From an uncultured Anaerostipes sp. (GTDB lineage Bacteria > Bacillota > Clostridia > Lachnospirales > Lachnospiraceae): 28,718 nt of DNA. The DNA is taken from contig CAAEIR010000091.1 of the NCBI GenBank assembly GCA_900756035.1, positions 1 to 28,718 on the forward strand, read 5' to 3'. The position numbers and the translations under genes were made by a program. Of this stretch, positions 7,721-15,003 are shown piece after piece. The notes under the pieces were generated by a model, which saw only the letters and a list, made by a program, of their open reading frames with translations, searched no databases and was not told where the DNA came from. The number at the start of each line of letters is the position of its first letter. Positions within the stretch are counted from its first letter, which is position 1.

Positions 7721-8413
7721 TTATCCTCCAATCCTATACCCGATTCCCCAGACTGTTTCGACATATTCATCGTCCGTCACTGTTTTAAGTTTCTTTCGAA
7801 TATGGCTGATATGCACATCCAACGTCTTTGTTTCTCCCATATAAGGTTCTTCCCAGGCATACTCAAAAATATCTTCTTTTGCAAATACCTGTCTGGGGTG
7901 TCTAAGAAGCAGCTCTAAAATCGCAAACTCCTGTTTAGTCATATCAGGAACGCTCTTTTTGTCAATCCATACCTGATGGGTCTTTTGGTCTAAGACCATA
8001 TCCCGGTAAACAATCTTTTTTGATTTCATCTCGTTTTTATTTGATGACGCATGACGCAGCTGTACCTGAATTCTCGCTAAAACCTCAGGTAAATCAAAAG
8101 GTTTGGTAATATAATCATCCGCACCGGAAGTTAAGAGCGAAATTTTCTCATCCAGCGCATCTTTTGCTGTTATTACAATCACCGGAAGATTTCCAATACT
8201 TCGGATTTGTGAAAGAACTTCTTCTCCCGGGATTCCGGGAAGCATCAGATCAAGCAGTACAAGATCAATCTGATGCTTCTGCATTTTAAGAATCAATTCT
8301 GCTTCTGTCCCGGAATATGCTCTTACAGTTAAATATCCCGCATTTTCCAGAGCAGTATTTAGCAATTCGTTAATATCTGTATCATCTTCAATAATTAAAA
8401 TCTTAGTTTTCAT
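7721..8413 (-). CDS. OmpR-family response regulator of the second ABC-exporter module
   Basis: A 230-residue two-domain regulator. The receiver domain has the acidic pair D10-D11 (in IIEDDTD), the phospho-acceptor D55 in LVLLDLMLPG, T82 in VITA and K104 in ITKPF. The DNA-binding winged helix ends with the classic VWGIGYRIGG. It would receive phosphate from the kinase at 4933-5838 and control the exporter genes. The frame begins at a TTG (8425) with no ribosome site; ATG 8413, preceded by GGAAAAAGGG, is preferred. Either start lies inside the end of cytX (11-base overlap with ATG), so this regulator is translationally coupled to a thiamine-precursor transporter, which is unusual. Confidence 0.93.
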   Translation of the reverse strand: MKTKILIIEDDTDINELLNTALENAGYLTVRAYSGTEAELILKMQKHQIDLVLLDLMLPGIPGEEVLSQIRSIGNLPVIVITAKDALDEKISLLTSGADDYITKPFDLPEVLARIQVQLRHASSNKNEMKSKKIVYRDMVLDQKTHQVWIDKKSVPDMTKQEFAILELLLRHPRQVFAKEDIFEYAWEEPYMGETKTLDVHISHIRKKLKTVTDDEYVETVWGIGYRIGG

Positions 8414-9575
8414 CCCTTTTTCCAATCAAAAGATTTACAATGACACACAAAAGAATGGTAATCACCATATCCGGCAGAGTATTCCCCACAATCGTTTCTA
8501 CGCCCATCAGCCAGCGATAAATGGCAAAACCAACCGCCCAGATAATCATATTTCTTACGCAGACAACCTTTTTTGTGAAATCCTGTCTGAGAATAAAGAA
8601 ATCTGCAATTTGAACTGCGATCATCGGTGCAAATACAGAGCCGATCAGGTAAAGAAAATCTGTAATATCATCCATTGGGAATAAAATTGCCCCAACGGTT
8701 CCAAGAACTGCGGCTGCAACGGCAACCCATTTTCCATTGATTTTGTGAGAAACAGACTCACTGGAAATTCCCGCAGACCATGCATCCAGGAAGGTGGTTG
8801 TCACAGTTGAAAATACAATAATCAGAAGTCCTGCAACTCCTAATCCCGCTTTTACCATAATCTGAGCAATATCGGATTCTCCTGTAAAAATGGCAACTCC
8901 CATACCGATAATATACATCCAGCAGCTGACAAGACCATACACAACAACACTGGCAGCGGTTGCTTTTCTTGGTTCTTTCGCTTCTCTTGTATAGTCGCTG
9001 ATCAGCGGCAGCCAGGATAACGGCATGGCAACTGCAAGTTCTACTGCGGCTCCGAACGTTAAACCGTCACTGGAAATGCTTTTTAATGTGCCTTCCCCAA
9101 AAATCAGATAACTTAAAATCAAAGTTAAAATAAACAATGCTGCCATAGCAACGGTATTGATTTTTCCAAGATTTTCAACGCCGATCAAAATCCATAATAC
9201 GATCAGCGCACCAATGACCAGACACCAGATCCAGTGTCCGCTGTCCCAGATTCCGCCTGCCGCCAATGCTCCGTCGTATATCATAATTGCAGTCCATCCC
9301 AGCAGCTGCAATATATTTAAAACAGAAAATAAAAGACAACCTTTTTGTCCAAAACTCATTTTTACGGTTTCCATGGAGCTTCTTTTGGTTTCTCCGCCAA
9401 TGAAACCTGCAAAAAACATCATAGCGCATCCAATCACATGTCCAATTAAAATTGCAAGAAGACCTGTTTTAAAGCCTAATGATGCAAAATAAGTTCCTGT
9501 CAAAATCTCCGCCAGTGACACACCTGCCCCAAACCAGATCAGACTGTTTTCAAAAATAGAAGTTTTTCGTTCCAT
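8403..9575 (-). CDS. cytX: Hydroxymethylpyrimidine permease, NCS1 family (CytX-like)
   Basis: A 390-residue polytopic membrane protein with about twelve hydrophobic segments, of the cytosine/purine/thiamine-precursor permease family (NCS1). Diagnostic stretches are SLIWFGAGVSLAEILTGTYF at the N terminus and AVAMPLSWLPLISDYTREA in the middle. It follows thiD with a one-base TAATG overlap. The CytX branch of NCS1 is known to be found with thi genes and to import hydroxymethylpyrimidine, the substrate that ThiD phosphorylates, so the gene pair is a salvage route for the pyrimidine half of thiamine. The specificity is inferred from this pairing; cytosine cannot be excluded. Its 3' end overlaps the response regulator gene. 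Confidence 0.88.
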   Translation of the reverse strand: MERKTSIFENSLIWFGAGVSLAEILTGTYFASLGFKTGLLAILIGHVIGCAMMFFAGFIGGETKRSSMETVKMSFGQKGCLLFSVLNILQLLGWTAIMIYDGALAAGGIWDSGHWIWCLVIGALIVLWILIGVENLGKINTVAMAALFILTLILSYLIFGEGTLKSISSDGLTFGAAVELAVAMPLSWLPLISDYTREAKEPRKATAASVVVYGLVSCWMYIIGMGVAIFTGESDIAQIMVKAGLGVAGLLIIVFSTVTTTFLDAWSAGISSESVSHKINGKWVAVAAAVLGTVGAILFPMDDITDFLYLIGSVFAPMIAVQIADFFILRQDFTKKVVCVRNMIIWAVGFAIYRWLMGVETIVGNTLPDMVITILLCVIVNLLIGKRDEN

Positions 9576-10384
9576 TAGTCTTCAGCCTCCTTCTTCCATA
9601 CTTCTTTTAAATCAAAGGCATGATTCATCGGTCCGCTTCCCTTTCCAAGATCCAGCATATCCGCCAATGCCCCTGAAATATAGTCTTTGGCATTTCGAAC
9701 AGAGACTTCTAAGTCAAATCCCTTTGCCAGATTTGCGGCAATGGCACTGGATAACGTACAGCCTGTTCCATGGGTATTTGGATTCTCAATCCTTTTTCCC
9801 ATAAACCATACGGCGCCATTTTCCGTAAATAACAAATCATTGGCATCATTGATGCTATGTCCGCCTTTTAACAAAACTGCGCATCCAAGACTTTTATAAA
9901 TCTTTTCGGCGGCAGAAACCATTTCTTCCTCTGTATGTATTTCCATCTCAGATAAAATCTCTGCTTCCGGAATATTCGGAGTAATGACAGATGCCATTGG
10001 AAGTAATTTCTCTTTTAATATCTCAACGGCATCCTCTTCTAATAACTGCGCCCCGCTGGTCGCAACCATAACCGGATCAACCACAATTTTATCTGCCTTA
10101 TAAAAAGCAAGACGATCTGCAATGGTTTCAATTAATCCTTTAGAGGAAACCATACCGATCTTTACTGCATCCGGACGGATATCCTCAAAAACTGCATCAA
10201 TCTGCTTTTGTAAAAATTCCGGATCTGCTTCTAAGATGCCGGTAACTCCGGTTGTATTTTGTGCTGTCAGAGCAGTCACTGCACTCATGGCAAATACGCC
10301 ATTCATGGTCATTGTTTTCAAATCTGCCTGAATTCCAGCGCCTCCGCCGGAATCACTTCCGGCGATTGATAATGCTGTTCTCAT
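9575..10384 (-). CDS. thiD: Hydroxymethylpyrimidine / phosphomethylpyrimidine kinase
   Basis: A 269-residue cytoplasmic kinase of the ribokinase fold that carries out two successive phosphorylations of 4-amino-5-hydroxymethyl-2-methylpyrimidine to the pyrophosphate used by ThiE. Recognised from the start ALSIAGSDSGGGAGIQADLK, the VVDPVMVATSG strand, the ITPNIPEAE segment and the anion-hole/catalytic motif NTHGTGCTLSSAIAANL. The length is normal for bacterial ThiD. AAAGG lies upstream of the ATG. The gene heads a unit with cytX and has its own promoter (10471-10499). No other thiamine gene is in the window. Confidence 0.95.
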   Translation of the reverse strand: MRTALSIAGSDSGGGAGIQADLKTMTMNGVFAMSAVTALTAQNTTGVTGILEADPEFLQKQIDAVFEDIRPDAVKIGMVSSKGLIETIADRLAFYKADKIVVDPVMVATSGAQLLEEDAVEILKEKLLPMASVITPNIPEAEILSEMEIHTEEEMVSAAEKIYKSLGCAVLLKGGHSINDANDLLFTENGAVWFMGKRIENPNTHGTGCTLSSAIAANLAKGFDLEVSVRNAKDYISGALADMLDLGKGSGPMNHAFDLKEVWKKEAED

Positions 10385-10431
10385 AACGTTTTTTTCCTTT
10401 CTCTTTTAACATTCTGCATTATTTTTTATTA

Positions 10432-10464
10432 AGCGGCAAAAAGTGGTGCTCCCGATTTACCGCT
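10432..10464 (-). promoter_or_regulatory. 5' leader stem-loop of the thiD transcript
   Basis: AGCGGTAAA and TTTGCCGCT (minus-strand sense, at 10464-10456 and 10440-10432) can pair over 9 positions with one G-T pair and a 15-base loop containing GGGAGCACC. The stem starts almost exactly at the transcription start predicted from the promoter. The leader is about 80 bases and has none of the conserved TPP-riboswitch (THI-box) sequences. Function unknown: a 5' stabilising hairpin or a protein site are possible. Confidence 0.45.
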
Positions 10465-10470
10465 GGAAAA

Positions 10471-10499
10471 ATTATATACCTTCCTTGCCAATATGGCAA
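10471..10499 (-). promoter_or_regulatory. Sigma-A type promoter of thiD-cytX
   Basis: On the minus strand TTGCCA (10499-10494), a 17-base spacer and a perfect TATAAT (10476-10471). It lies 87 bases upstream of the thiD start and is the clearest promoter for the thiD-cytX unit and possibly for the overlapping regulator gene. Confidence 0.8.
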
Positions 10500-10500
10500 G
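10484..10500. promoter_or_regulatory. 17-bp palindromic operator candidate over the thiD -35 box
   Basis: CTTGCCA-ATA-TGGCAAG is a perfect 7-bp inverted repeat around a 3-base centre. It contains the -35 hexamer of the thiD promoter and sits in the divergent gap with the transporter remnant at 10645. Size and placement are those of a dimeric repressor site that would block RNA polymerase. I cannot name the regulator, and no regulator gene of an obvious one-component family is adjacent. Confidence 0.55.
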
Positions 10501-10644
10501 TTCACAATCTTGTCATGTTTCAAAAGTTGAATTTTATGAGAATTTTATACAAGATTTTTTTTGAGATTTATTGTAGAATAGAATCTATGCAGTGATTTCA
10601 TAAGAACGCACACGATTAAATTACTTTACAGGAGGATCATCTAT

Positions 10645-10966
10645 ATGAAAAATCAATCTGCCATCGGACATATGACAGCACTTTTTACAATTATTGTATG
10701 GGGAACAACTTTTATTTCCACCAAAGTCCTTTTACAAGATTTCGAACCGGTGGAAATTCTGTTTTTCCGCTTTCTCATCGGACTTTTTGCCCTGTTTATT
10801 TTCTACCCTCACAGGCTTCGGAATACTTCAAAAAAACAGGAAATAACATTTGCTCTGGCAGGGCTTACCGGGGTCTGTATGTATTATCTTTTGGAAAATA
10901 TTGCACTCACCTATACTCTGGCTTCCAATGTGGGGATTATTATCTCCATTGCGCCTTTTTCTATCG
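10645..10966 (+). pseudogene. Truncated EamA/DMT-family transporter gene
   Basis: The first about 107 residues are a good N-terminal third of an EamA-type drug/metabolite transporter: FTIIVWGTTFISTKVLL (helix 1), PVEILFFRFLIG (helix 2), the LAGLTGVCMYYLLENIAL segment and SNVGIIISIAPF. Members are normally about 300 residues with ten helices. After IAPF the frame runs into sequence antisense to the ribokinase gene and stops at 11142 with no further family similarity, so the remaining two thirds are missing. A deletion ending near 10950-10970 is the simplest explanation. AGGAGG lies before the ATG at 10645, so a fused 165-residue product could still be made, but it should not transport. Confidence 0.85.
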
Positions 10967-10969
10967 TTT

Positions 10970-11854
10970 CTATTGAAGAAATTTCTTTACTTCCGAATCT
11001 ACAGGCATTCCGCTCTGGGCTCCAAGCTTTCCAATGGACAACCCGGCTGCTGCATTTGCATAACGAAGTGCATCCTCAATCTTCTTCCCTTCTGCCATTT
11101 TCACTGAAAATGCTCCATTTAGGGTGTCTCCTGCTCCGGTAGTATCTACTACTTCTACGGAATTTGCCGGAACTGTCAGAATTTCTCCGGACTTAAGACA
11201 AGTAATAACCCCCTTTGATCCCTGTGTCACAATCAGCTTTTCCGGGTATTGTTTTAAAACTTCCTCTAAAACCATTTCCTCTCCGAAAATTAACTTTGCT
11301 TCATGTTCATTCGGGGTAAGATAAGTCACCTGACGGACAATCTCCGATGGAACCTCTGCTGCCGGAGCCGGATTTAATACAACCGGTATTTCATTTTCAT
11401 AGCAGAATCTGATCACATAGTGAACCGTCTCCATAGGAATCTCATGCTGCAATACAACCATATCGTATGTCTTTAAAATCTCCGAAATCTCATCAACATA
11501 TCTGCAATCTGCCTTCTCGTTTGCTCCGGCAATAATTACAATAGTATTGTCCTGCTCTCCAACGGTAATCACAGCAAGTCCTGTCGGAACCTGATCCAAA
11601 ACTTTTATATGTTCCGTTTTTACACCTGCGGATTGAAGATTTTCAATCATCTGCTTTCCGTGATCGTCATTTCCGACACAGCCAAACATTTCAACTTCCG
11701 CTCCAAGCTTCTGCATGGCTACAGCCTGATTTGCGCCCTTTCCACCCGGACTGTAACATACATCCTCTCCCCGAATGGTCTCTCCTTTTCCGGGGATTCG
11801 CTCCGCAGTTACCATCATATCCATATTGATACTCCCAACAACAGCAATCTTCAT
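10970..11854 (-). CDS. rbsK: Ribokinase (PfkB family)
   Basis: A 294-residue cytoplasmic sugar kinase that converts ribose to ribose-5-phosphate. PfkB signature 1 appears as SPGGKGANQAVA (GGKG at 37-40) and signature 2 as DTTGAGDTLNGAF, with catalytic base D243 and the anion hole at 240-242. The N-terminal VVGSINMDMMV strand and the NPAPA and LTPNEHEA segments are typical of true ribokinases rather than fructokinases. An AGGAGG is 6 bases before the ATG. The C terminus (AQSGMPVDSEVKKFL) looks complete, although the neighbouring transporter gene has been deleted right up to its stop codon. No ribose transporter is next to it. It follows the cysteine-rich protein gene by 34 bases and is probably cotranscribed with it. 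Confidence 0.93.
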   Translation of the reverse strand: MKIAVVGSINMDMMVTAERIPGKGETIRGEDVCYSPGGKGANQAVAMQKLGAEVEMFGCVGNDDHGKQMIENLQSAGVKTEHIKVLDQVPTGLAVITVGEQDNTIVIIAGANEKADCRYVDEISEILKTYDMVVLQHEIPMETVHYVIRFCYENEIPVVLNPAPAAEVPSEIVRQVTYLTPNEHEAKLIFGEEMVLEEVLKQYPEKLIVTQGSKGVITCLKSGEILTVPANSVEVVDTTGAGDTLNGAFSVKMAEGKKIEDALRYANAAAGLSIGKLGAQSGMPVDSEVKKFLQ

Positions 11855-11888
11855 CTTTGACCTCCTCCTGCAACAGTATATTTCATTG

Positions 11889-12212
11889 TTATTTTCTCAA
11901 AATCTCCTTTGGCGGTTCGATTTCATTGGCAAGGGTATGCTCCGTCAATTCTGAGAGAATCTTAAATTTCTGATTTAAAATCGGACGCATACAGTTTGGA
12001 ACATGTTCCTGATGTGCCCGGTGAATTGCAACACATTCTTTACAGTTTCCATGATAACGACAAGCTTTCTGACAGGAACAATGGTCTTTTTCTTTGTACT
12101 CTTCCCGGAACTGTGCTGCAAATTCCTCTTGCAGTTTCAATCCCTCCTGACGATTCCCTTTATGGAATTCTTTCATGGCATCCAATTCTTTCTGATTTCC
12201 TTCAATAATCAT
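11889..12212 (-). CDS. Small cysteine-rich protein, probable metal or Fe-S binder (unknown function)
   Basis: A 107-residue protein: an acidic/basic helical N-terminal half (residues 1-43), then a cluster with C45, C47, C51, C57, C60, H64 and C74 in the arrangement CSCQKAC, HGNCKEC, HRAH and PNC, followed by a helical tail. Such spacing strongly suggests a bound zinc or iron-sulfur centre; the CxRHGNCxxC pattern recalls small uncharacterised Firmicute cysteine-rich domains, but I cannot name a family securely. The open frame extends to 12275. GAAAGGTGG, 9 bases before ATG 12212, favours the shorter start. It lies upstream of the ribokinase gene on the same strand, with a 34-base gap. Confidence 0.72.
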   Translation of the reverse strand: MIIEGNQKELDAMKEFHKGNRQEGLKLQEEFAAQFREEYKEKDHCSCQKACRYHGNCKECVAIHRAHQEHVPNCMRPILNQKFKILSELTEHTLANEIEPPKEILRK

Positions 12213-12274
12213 CTTTTTGTTCCACCTTTCATTTTTGATTTTATCATAACATATCTTATCCCAAAGTTCATCCA

Positions 12275-12303
12275 TGGATTTTATTTTGGGTTCATGGTAA
12301 AAT
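12275..12303 (+). promoter_or_regulatory. Probable promoter of the GNAT acetyltransferase gene
   Basis: TGGATT (12275-12280), a 17-base spacer and TAAAAT (12298-12303) with an upstream TGG that makes an extended -10. It ends 43 bases before the gene start. The -35 is poor, but extended -10 promoters tolerate this. Confidence 0.5.
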
Positions 12304-12346
12304 GGAAGCGGTTTTTATAAAATTTTAAAAAAGAGGTATATAATTG

Positions 12347-12841
12347 ATGATTCAAATCCGAAAATTTCAAAAAGATGATTTAAAAGATACTATAAAAATA
12401 TGGAACGAAGTTGTTTCAGAGGGGATCGCCTTCCCTCAGATCGATTTGCTAAATGAGAAAGGCGGCTTTGATTTTTTTACAGAACAGACGTATACAGGAA
12501 TCGCCGTTAATACAGATAACAATGAGATTGTCGGTCTCTATATTCTTCATCCGAATAATGTGGGACGATGCGGACACATCTGTAACGCAAGTTACGCTGT
12601 CGCATCGTCTCAACGTGGAAAACAAATCGGAGAAGCGCTCGTATGCCATTGTATCAAAGAAGCTCCAAAGCATGGGTATCGAATTCTTCAATTTAACGCC
12701 GTTGTCGCCGACAATAAGGCTGCGCTGAAACTTTATCACAAACTTGGATTTACTCCTCTTGGTGTAATCCCCGAAGGATTTTGTAAAAAAGACGGTACCT
12801 ATGAAGATATTATTCCTCATTTTTTATCGCTTCATCCATAG
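12347..12841 (+). CDS. GNAT-family N-acetyltransferase
   Basis: A 164-residue single-domain acetyltransferase that would move an acetyl group from acetyl-CoA to an amine. The N terminus MIQIRKFQKDDLKD is the usual first strand and helix. The acetyl-CoA pyrophosphate loop is SSQRGKQIGEALV (motif A, R/Q-x-x-G-x-G/A variant), and motif B is NKAALKLYHKLGFTPLG. The acceptor is unknown. The frame can start at TTG 12344 or ATG 12347; AGAGG at 12332-12336 favours the ATG. It is monocistronic, with the ATPase gene convergent and a perfect inverted repeat between them. Confidence 0.9.
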   Translation: MIQIRKFQKDDLKDTIKIWNEVVSEGIAFPQIDLLNEKGGFDFFTEQTYTGIAVNTDNNEIVGLYILHPNNVGRCGHICNASYAVASSQRGKQIGEALVCHCIKEAPKHGYRILQFNAVVADNKAALKLYHKLGFTPLGVIPEGFCKKDGTYEDIIPHFLSLHP

Positions 12842-12852
12842 AGTCATTGTCA

Positions 12853-12886
12853 GCTTTATAATAGGGCAAATACCCTATTATAAAGC
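12853..12886. terminator. Perfect 14-bp inverted repeat between convergent genes, probable two-way terminator
   Basis: GCTTTATAATAGGG (12853-12866) and CCCTATTATAAAGC (12873-12886) are exact reverse complements around the loop CAAATA. The repeat lies 11 bases after the acetyltransferase stop and contains the stop codon of the ATPase gene (12878-12880). No separate T-run follows on either side, so the A/T-rich stem itself would have to do the work. A protein-binding site is the alternative. Confidence 0.55.
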
Positions 12887-14986
12887 GGTATCACTGATCG
12901 AATACTCTTGGGGCATCAAATCTGTCATACTTCGAAGACCAATTATTAGCGTAGATGTATTATGCAGCAATGCAGAAGTTGTCGGCTGAATCAGCCCGGC
13001 AACACCGGCAGCAATCAATCCCGCATTAAATCCTACAATCGAACGATAATTTCGGTGAATACGATTCATCAGACACTGACTTAGTTTTCTTAATTTCACT
13101 AATTCCCCAAGATTATCTGCTTCGATAGTGATATCTGCAATCTCACGGGCAATTTCGGCACCGTCACTAATGGCAATTCCAACATTGGCGGCAGACAGTG
13201 CAGGGGAATCATTGATTCCGTCTCCGATCATGACAACCTTACGACCTGCTTTTCTTTCTCGTTCCACAAACGCCGCCTTATCCTCCGGAAGAACTTCAGA
13301 ATAATACTCGTCAACACCCACTTTTCTGGCAATAACACTTGCCGTGCGCTCACTGTCTCCTGTCATCATTACAATCTTATCAAATCCGGTTTCTTTTAAT
13401 CCCGAAATAACAGATTTGGCTTCTTCTCTCAGTGGATCTTCAATGCAGATAACCGCCGCAAGCTTTCCTTCCATCGCCATATAAAGATGAGAACATTCAT
13501 CTGGAAGCTGTTCAAACAACATTTCCATTCCTTGTGGAATTTCACACTGTTCATCCTCAAATACAAAATGATAGCTTCCGATTACCACTTTCTCTCCATC
13601 AATGGTAGAAGAAATTCCATGTGCAACGATATACTCTACTTTTGAATGAAGTTCTTCATGGACTAATCCCTTTTTGGTTGCTGCTGCAACAACAGCTTTA
13701 GCCATGGAGTGTGGAAAATGTTCTTCTAAGCAGGCAGCGATTCTTAACAGTTCATCGCAGCTTTGGCCGTTGAAGGATACCACATCTCTAACTGTTGGTT
13801 CGGCTTTCGTTAGGGTTCCGGTTTTATCGAATACAATCGTCTTAGCTTCTGCCATTGCCTCCAAATATTTTCCACCCTTTACAACGATTTGATGCGTACT
13901 TGCTTCTTTGATCGCCGATAAAACAGAGATTGGCATTGCAAGTTTCAAGGCACAGGAAAAGTCCACCATCAAAACAGACAGAGTCTTTGTTACATTTCTG
14001 GTAAACAGATATGTTGCCATAGTTCCCAAAAGTGTATATGGCACCAAACGATCTGCCAGATGTTCTGCTTTGCTCTCCACAGAGGATTTTAATTTCTCAG
14101 AGTCCTCAATCATAGTAACAATCTTCTCAAATTTGCTGGAACCGTTGACTTCCTTTACCTGAATAACAAGATTCCCTTCTTCTACAACTGTACCTGCATA
14201 GACATACCCATCTTTATGTTTTCTCACCGGAAGAGATTCCCCGGTCAGGGAAGCCTGATTTACCAAAGCTTCGCCTTCTCTAACCACACCATCAAAAGGA
14301 ATCATATTTCCCATATGGACATAAATCTGATCTCCGGCATGAATTTCATTGGATGAAACCAAAACCTCATGGTCTTCTTCAATCTTCCATACTTTAGTGA
14401 CATTCAACGACATGCTTTTTGCCAGATCATCCACTGACTTTTTATGCGTCCATTCCTCAAGCGTCTCTCCAATTCCAAGCAAAAACATAATAGATGCCGC
14501 CGTATTCATATCTCCCCGCAAAATAGAAACACCAATGGCAGTTCCATCCAACACCGGAACTTCTATTTTTCCTTTTGCCAGAGTCTTAATTCCCTCACAA
14601 ATATATCGAATAGATTTTCCCAAAGTAATTCCCACCCGAATCGGATAAGGTAAAAACAGCTTACTGCCATAGTAAAAAATAACTTTATTGCTTAGCTTAT
14701 CCCAATAGGTCTGATTTAATCTCCTGCTTTTATGCTCCTGATAACTTTGAGGAACCTGAATCATCCCTTTTTGATACGAAGATATTACCTTTAAAATATT
14801 CTCCCTCTTCCCATGATAACAAATGACAAAATCCTGTGTTCTATCATAGATTTTAACAGAAACAATATTCTCCTGAGAAGATAAGTAATATTGAAGCTCA
14901 TCAGCCATATCAGGATTCATCCGTTGGAAGCCACAAATATGAATGCGGATTCTGCCTTTGATTTCATGTTTGATCACAAATTTCAT
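12878..14986 (-). CDS. Heavy-metal-type P1B ATPase with atypical metal-site motifs
   Basis: A 702-residue membrane pump. Order of domains: an N-terminal ferredoxin-like HMA2-type domain (residues 1-75, starting with GRIRIHICGF) without any CxxC metal ligand; membrane helices; actuator with LTGESLP; helix 6 with SCALKLAMP (C345, P352) where copper and zinc pumps have CPC; phosphorylation site DKTGTLT with D387; an HSMAKA motif where P1B ATPases usually have an HP dipeptide; and the hinge GDGINDSPAL. All residues for ATP hydrolysis and phosphorylation are present, so it should be active. The transported ion is uncertain; the motif combination is not that of CopA or CadA. GAAGGAAG precedes the ATG. 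The gene follows the DUF6110-like gene after 57 bases that contain a hairpin. Confidence 0.9.
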   Translation of the reverse strand: MKFVIKHEIKGRIRIHICGFQRMNPDMADELQYYLSSQENIVSVKIYDRTQDFVICYHGKRENILKVISSYQKGMIQVPQSYQEHKSRRLNQTYWDKLSNKVIFYYGSKLFLPYPIRVGITLGKSIRYICEGIKTLAKGKIEVPVLDGTAIGVSILRGDMNTAASIMFLLGIGETLEEWTHKKSVDDLAKSMSLNVTKVWKIEEDHEVLVSSNEIHAGDQIYVHMGNMIPFDGVVREGEALVNQASLTGESLPVRKHKDGYVYAGTVVEEGNLVIQVKEVNGSSKFEKIVTMIEDSEKLKSSVESKAEHLADRLVPYTLLGTMATYLFTRNVTKTLSVLMVDFSCALKLAMPISVLSAIKEASTHQIVVKGGKYLEAMAEAKTIVFDKTGTLTKAEPTVRDVVSFNGQSCDELLRIAACLEEHFPHSMAKAVVAAATKKGLVHEELHSKVEYIVAHGISSTIDGEKVVIGSYHFVFEDEQCEIPQGMEMLFEQLPDECSHLYMAMEGKLAAVICIEDPLREEAKSVISGLKETGFDKIVMMTGDSERTASVIARKVGVDEYYSEVLPEDKAAFVERERKAGRKVVMIGDGINDSPALSAANVGIAISDGAEIAREIADITIEADNLGELVKLRKLSQCLMNRIHRNYRSIVGFNAGLIAAGVAGLIQPTTSALLHNTSTLIIGLRSMTDLMPQEYSISDTAL

Positions 14987-15003
14987 AAACTTCCTTCTTT
15001 CTT

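Noticed and set aside
10385..10470. TPP riboswitch ahead of thiD-cytX
   Set aside because: Expected from the gene pair, but neither the CTGAGA nor the CCTGATCTGGATAATGCC-type element is present and the leader is too short.
10967..11142. The last 58 codons of the transporter frame as a genuine C-terminal domain
   Set aside because: They are the reverse complement of the ribokinase 3' end, lack membrane-helix character and match no transporter region.
12003..12320. Plus-strand 105-codon frame opposite the cysteine-rich gene
   Set aside because: The minus strand has an ordered Cys/His cluster and a good ribosome site, so it is the coding strand.
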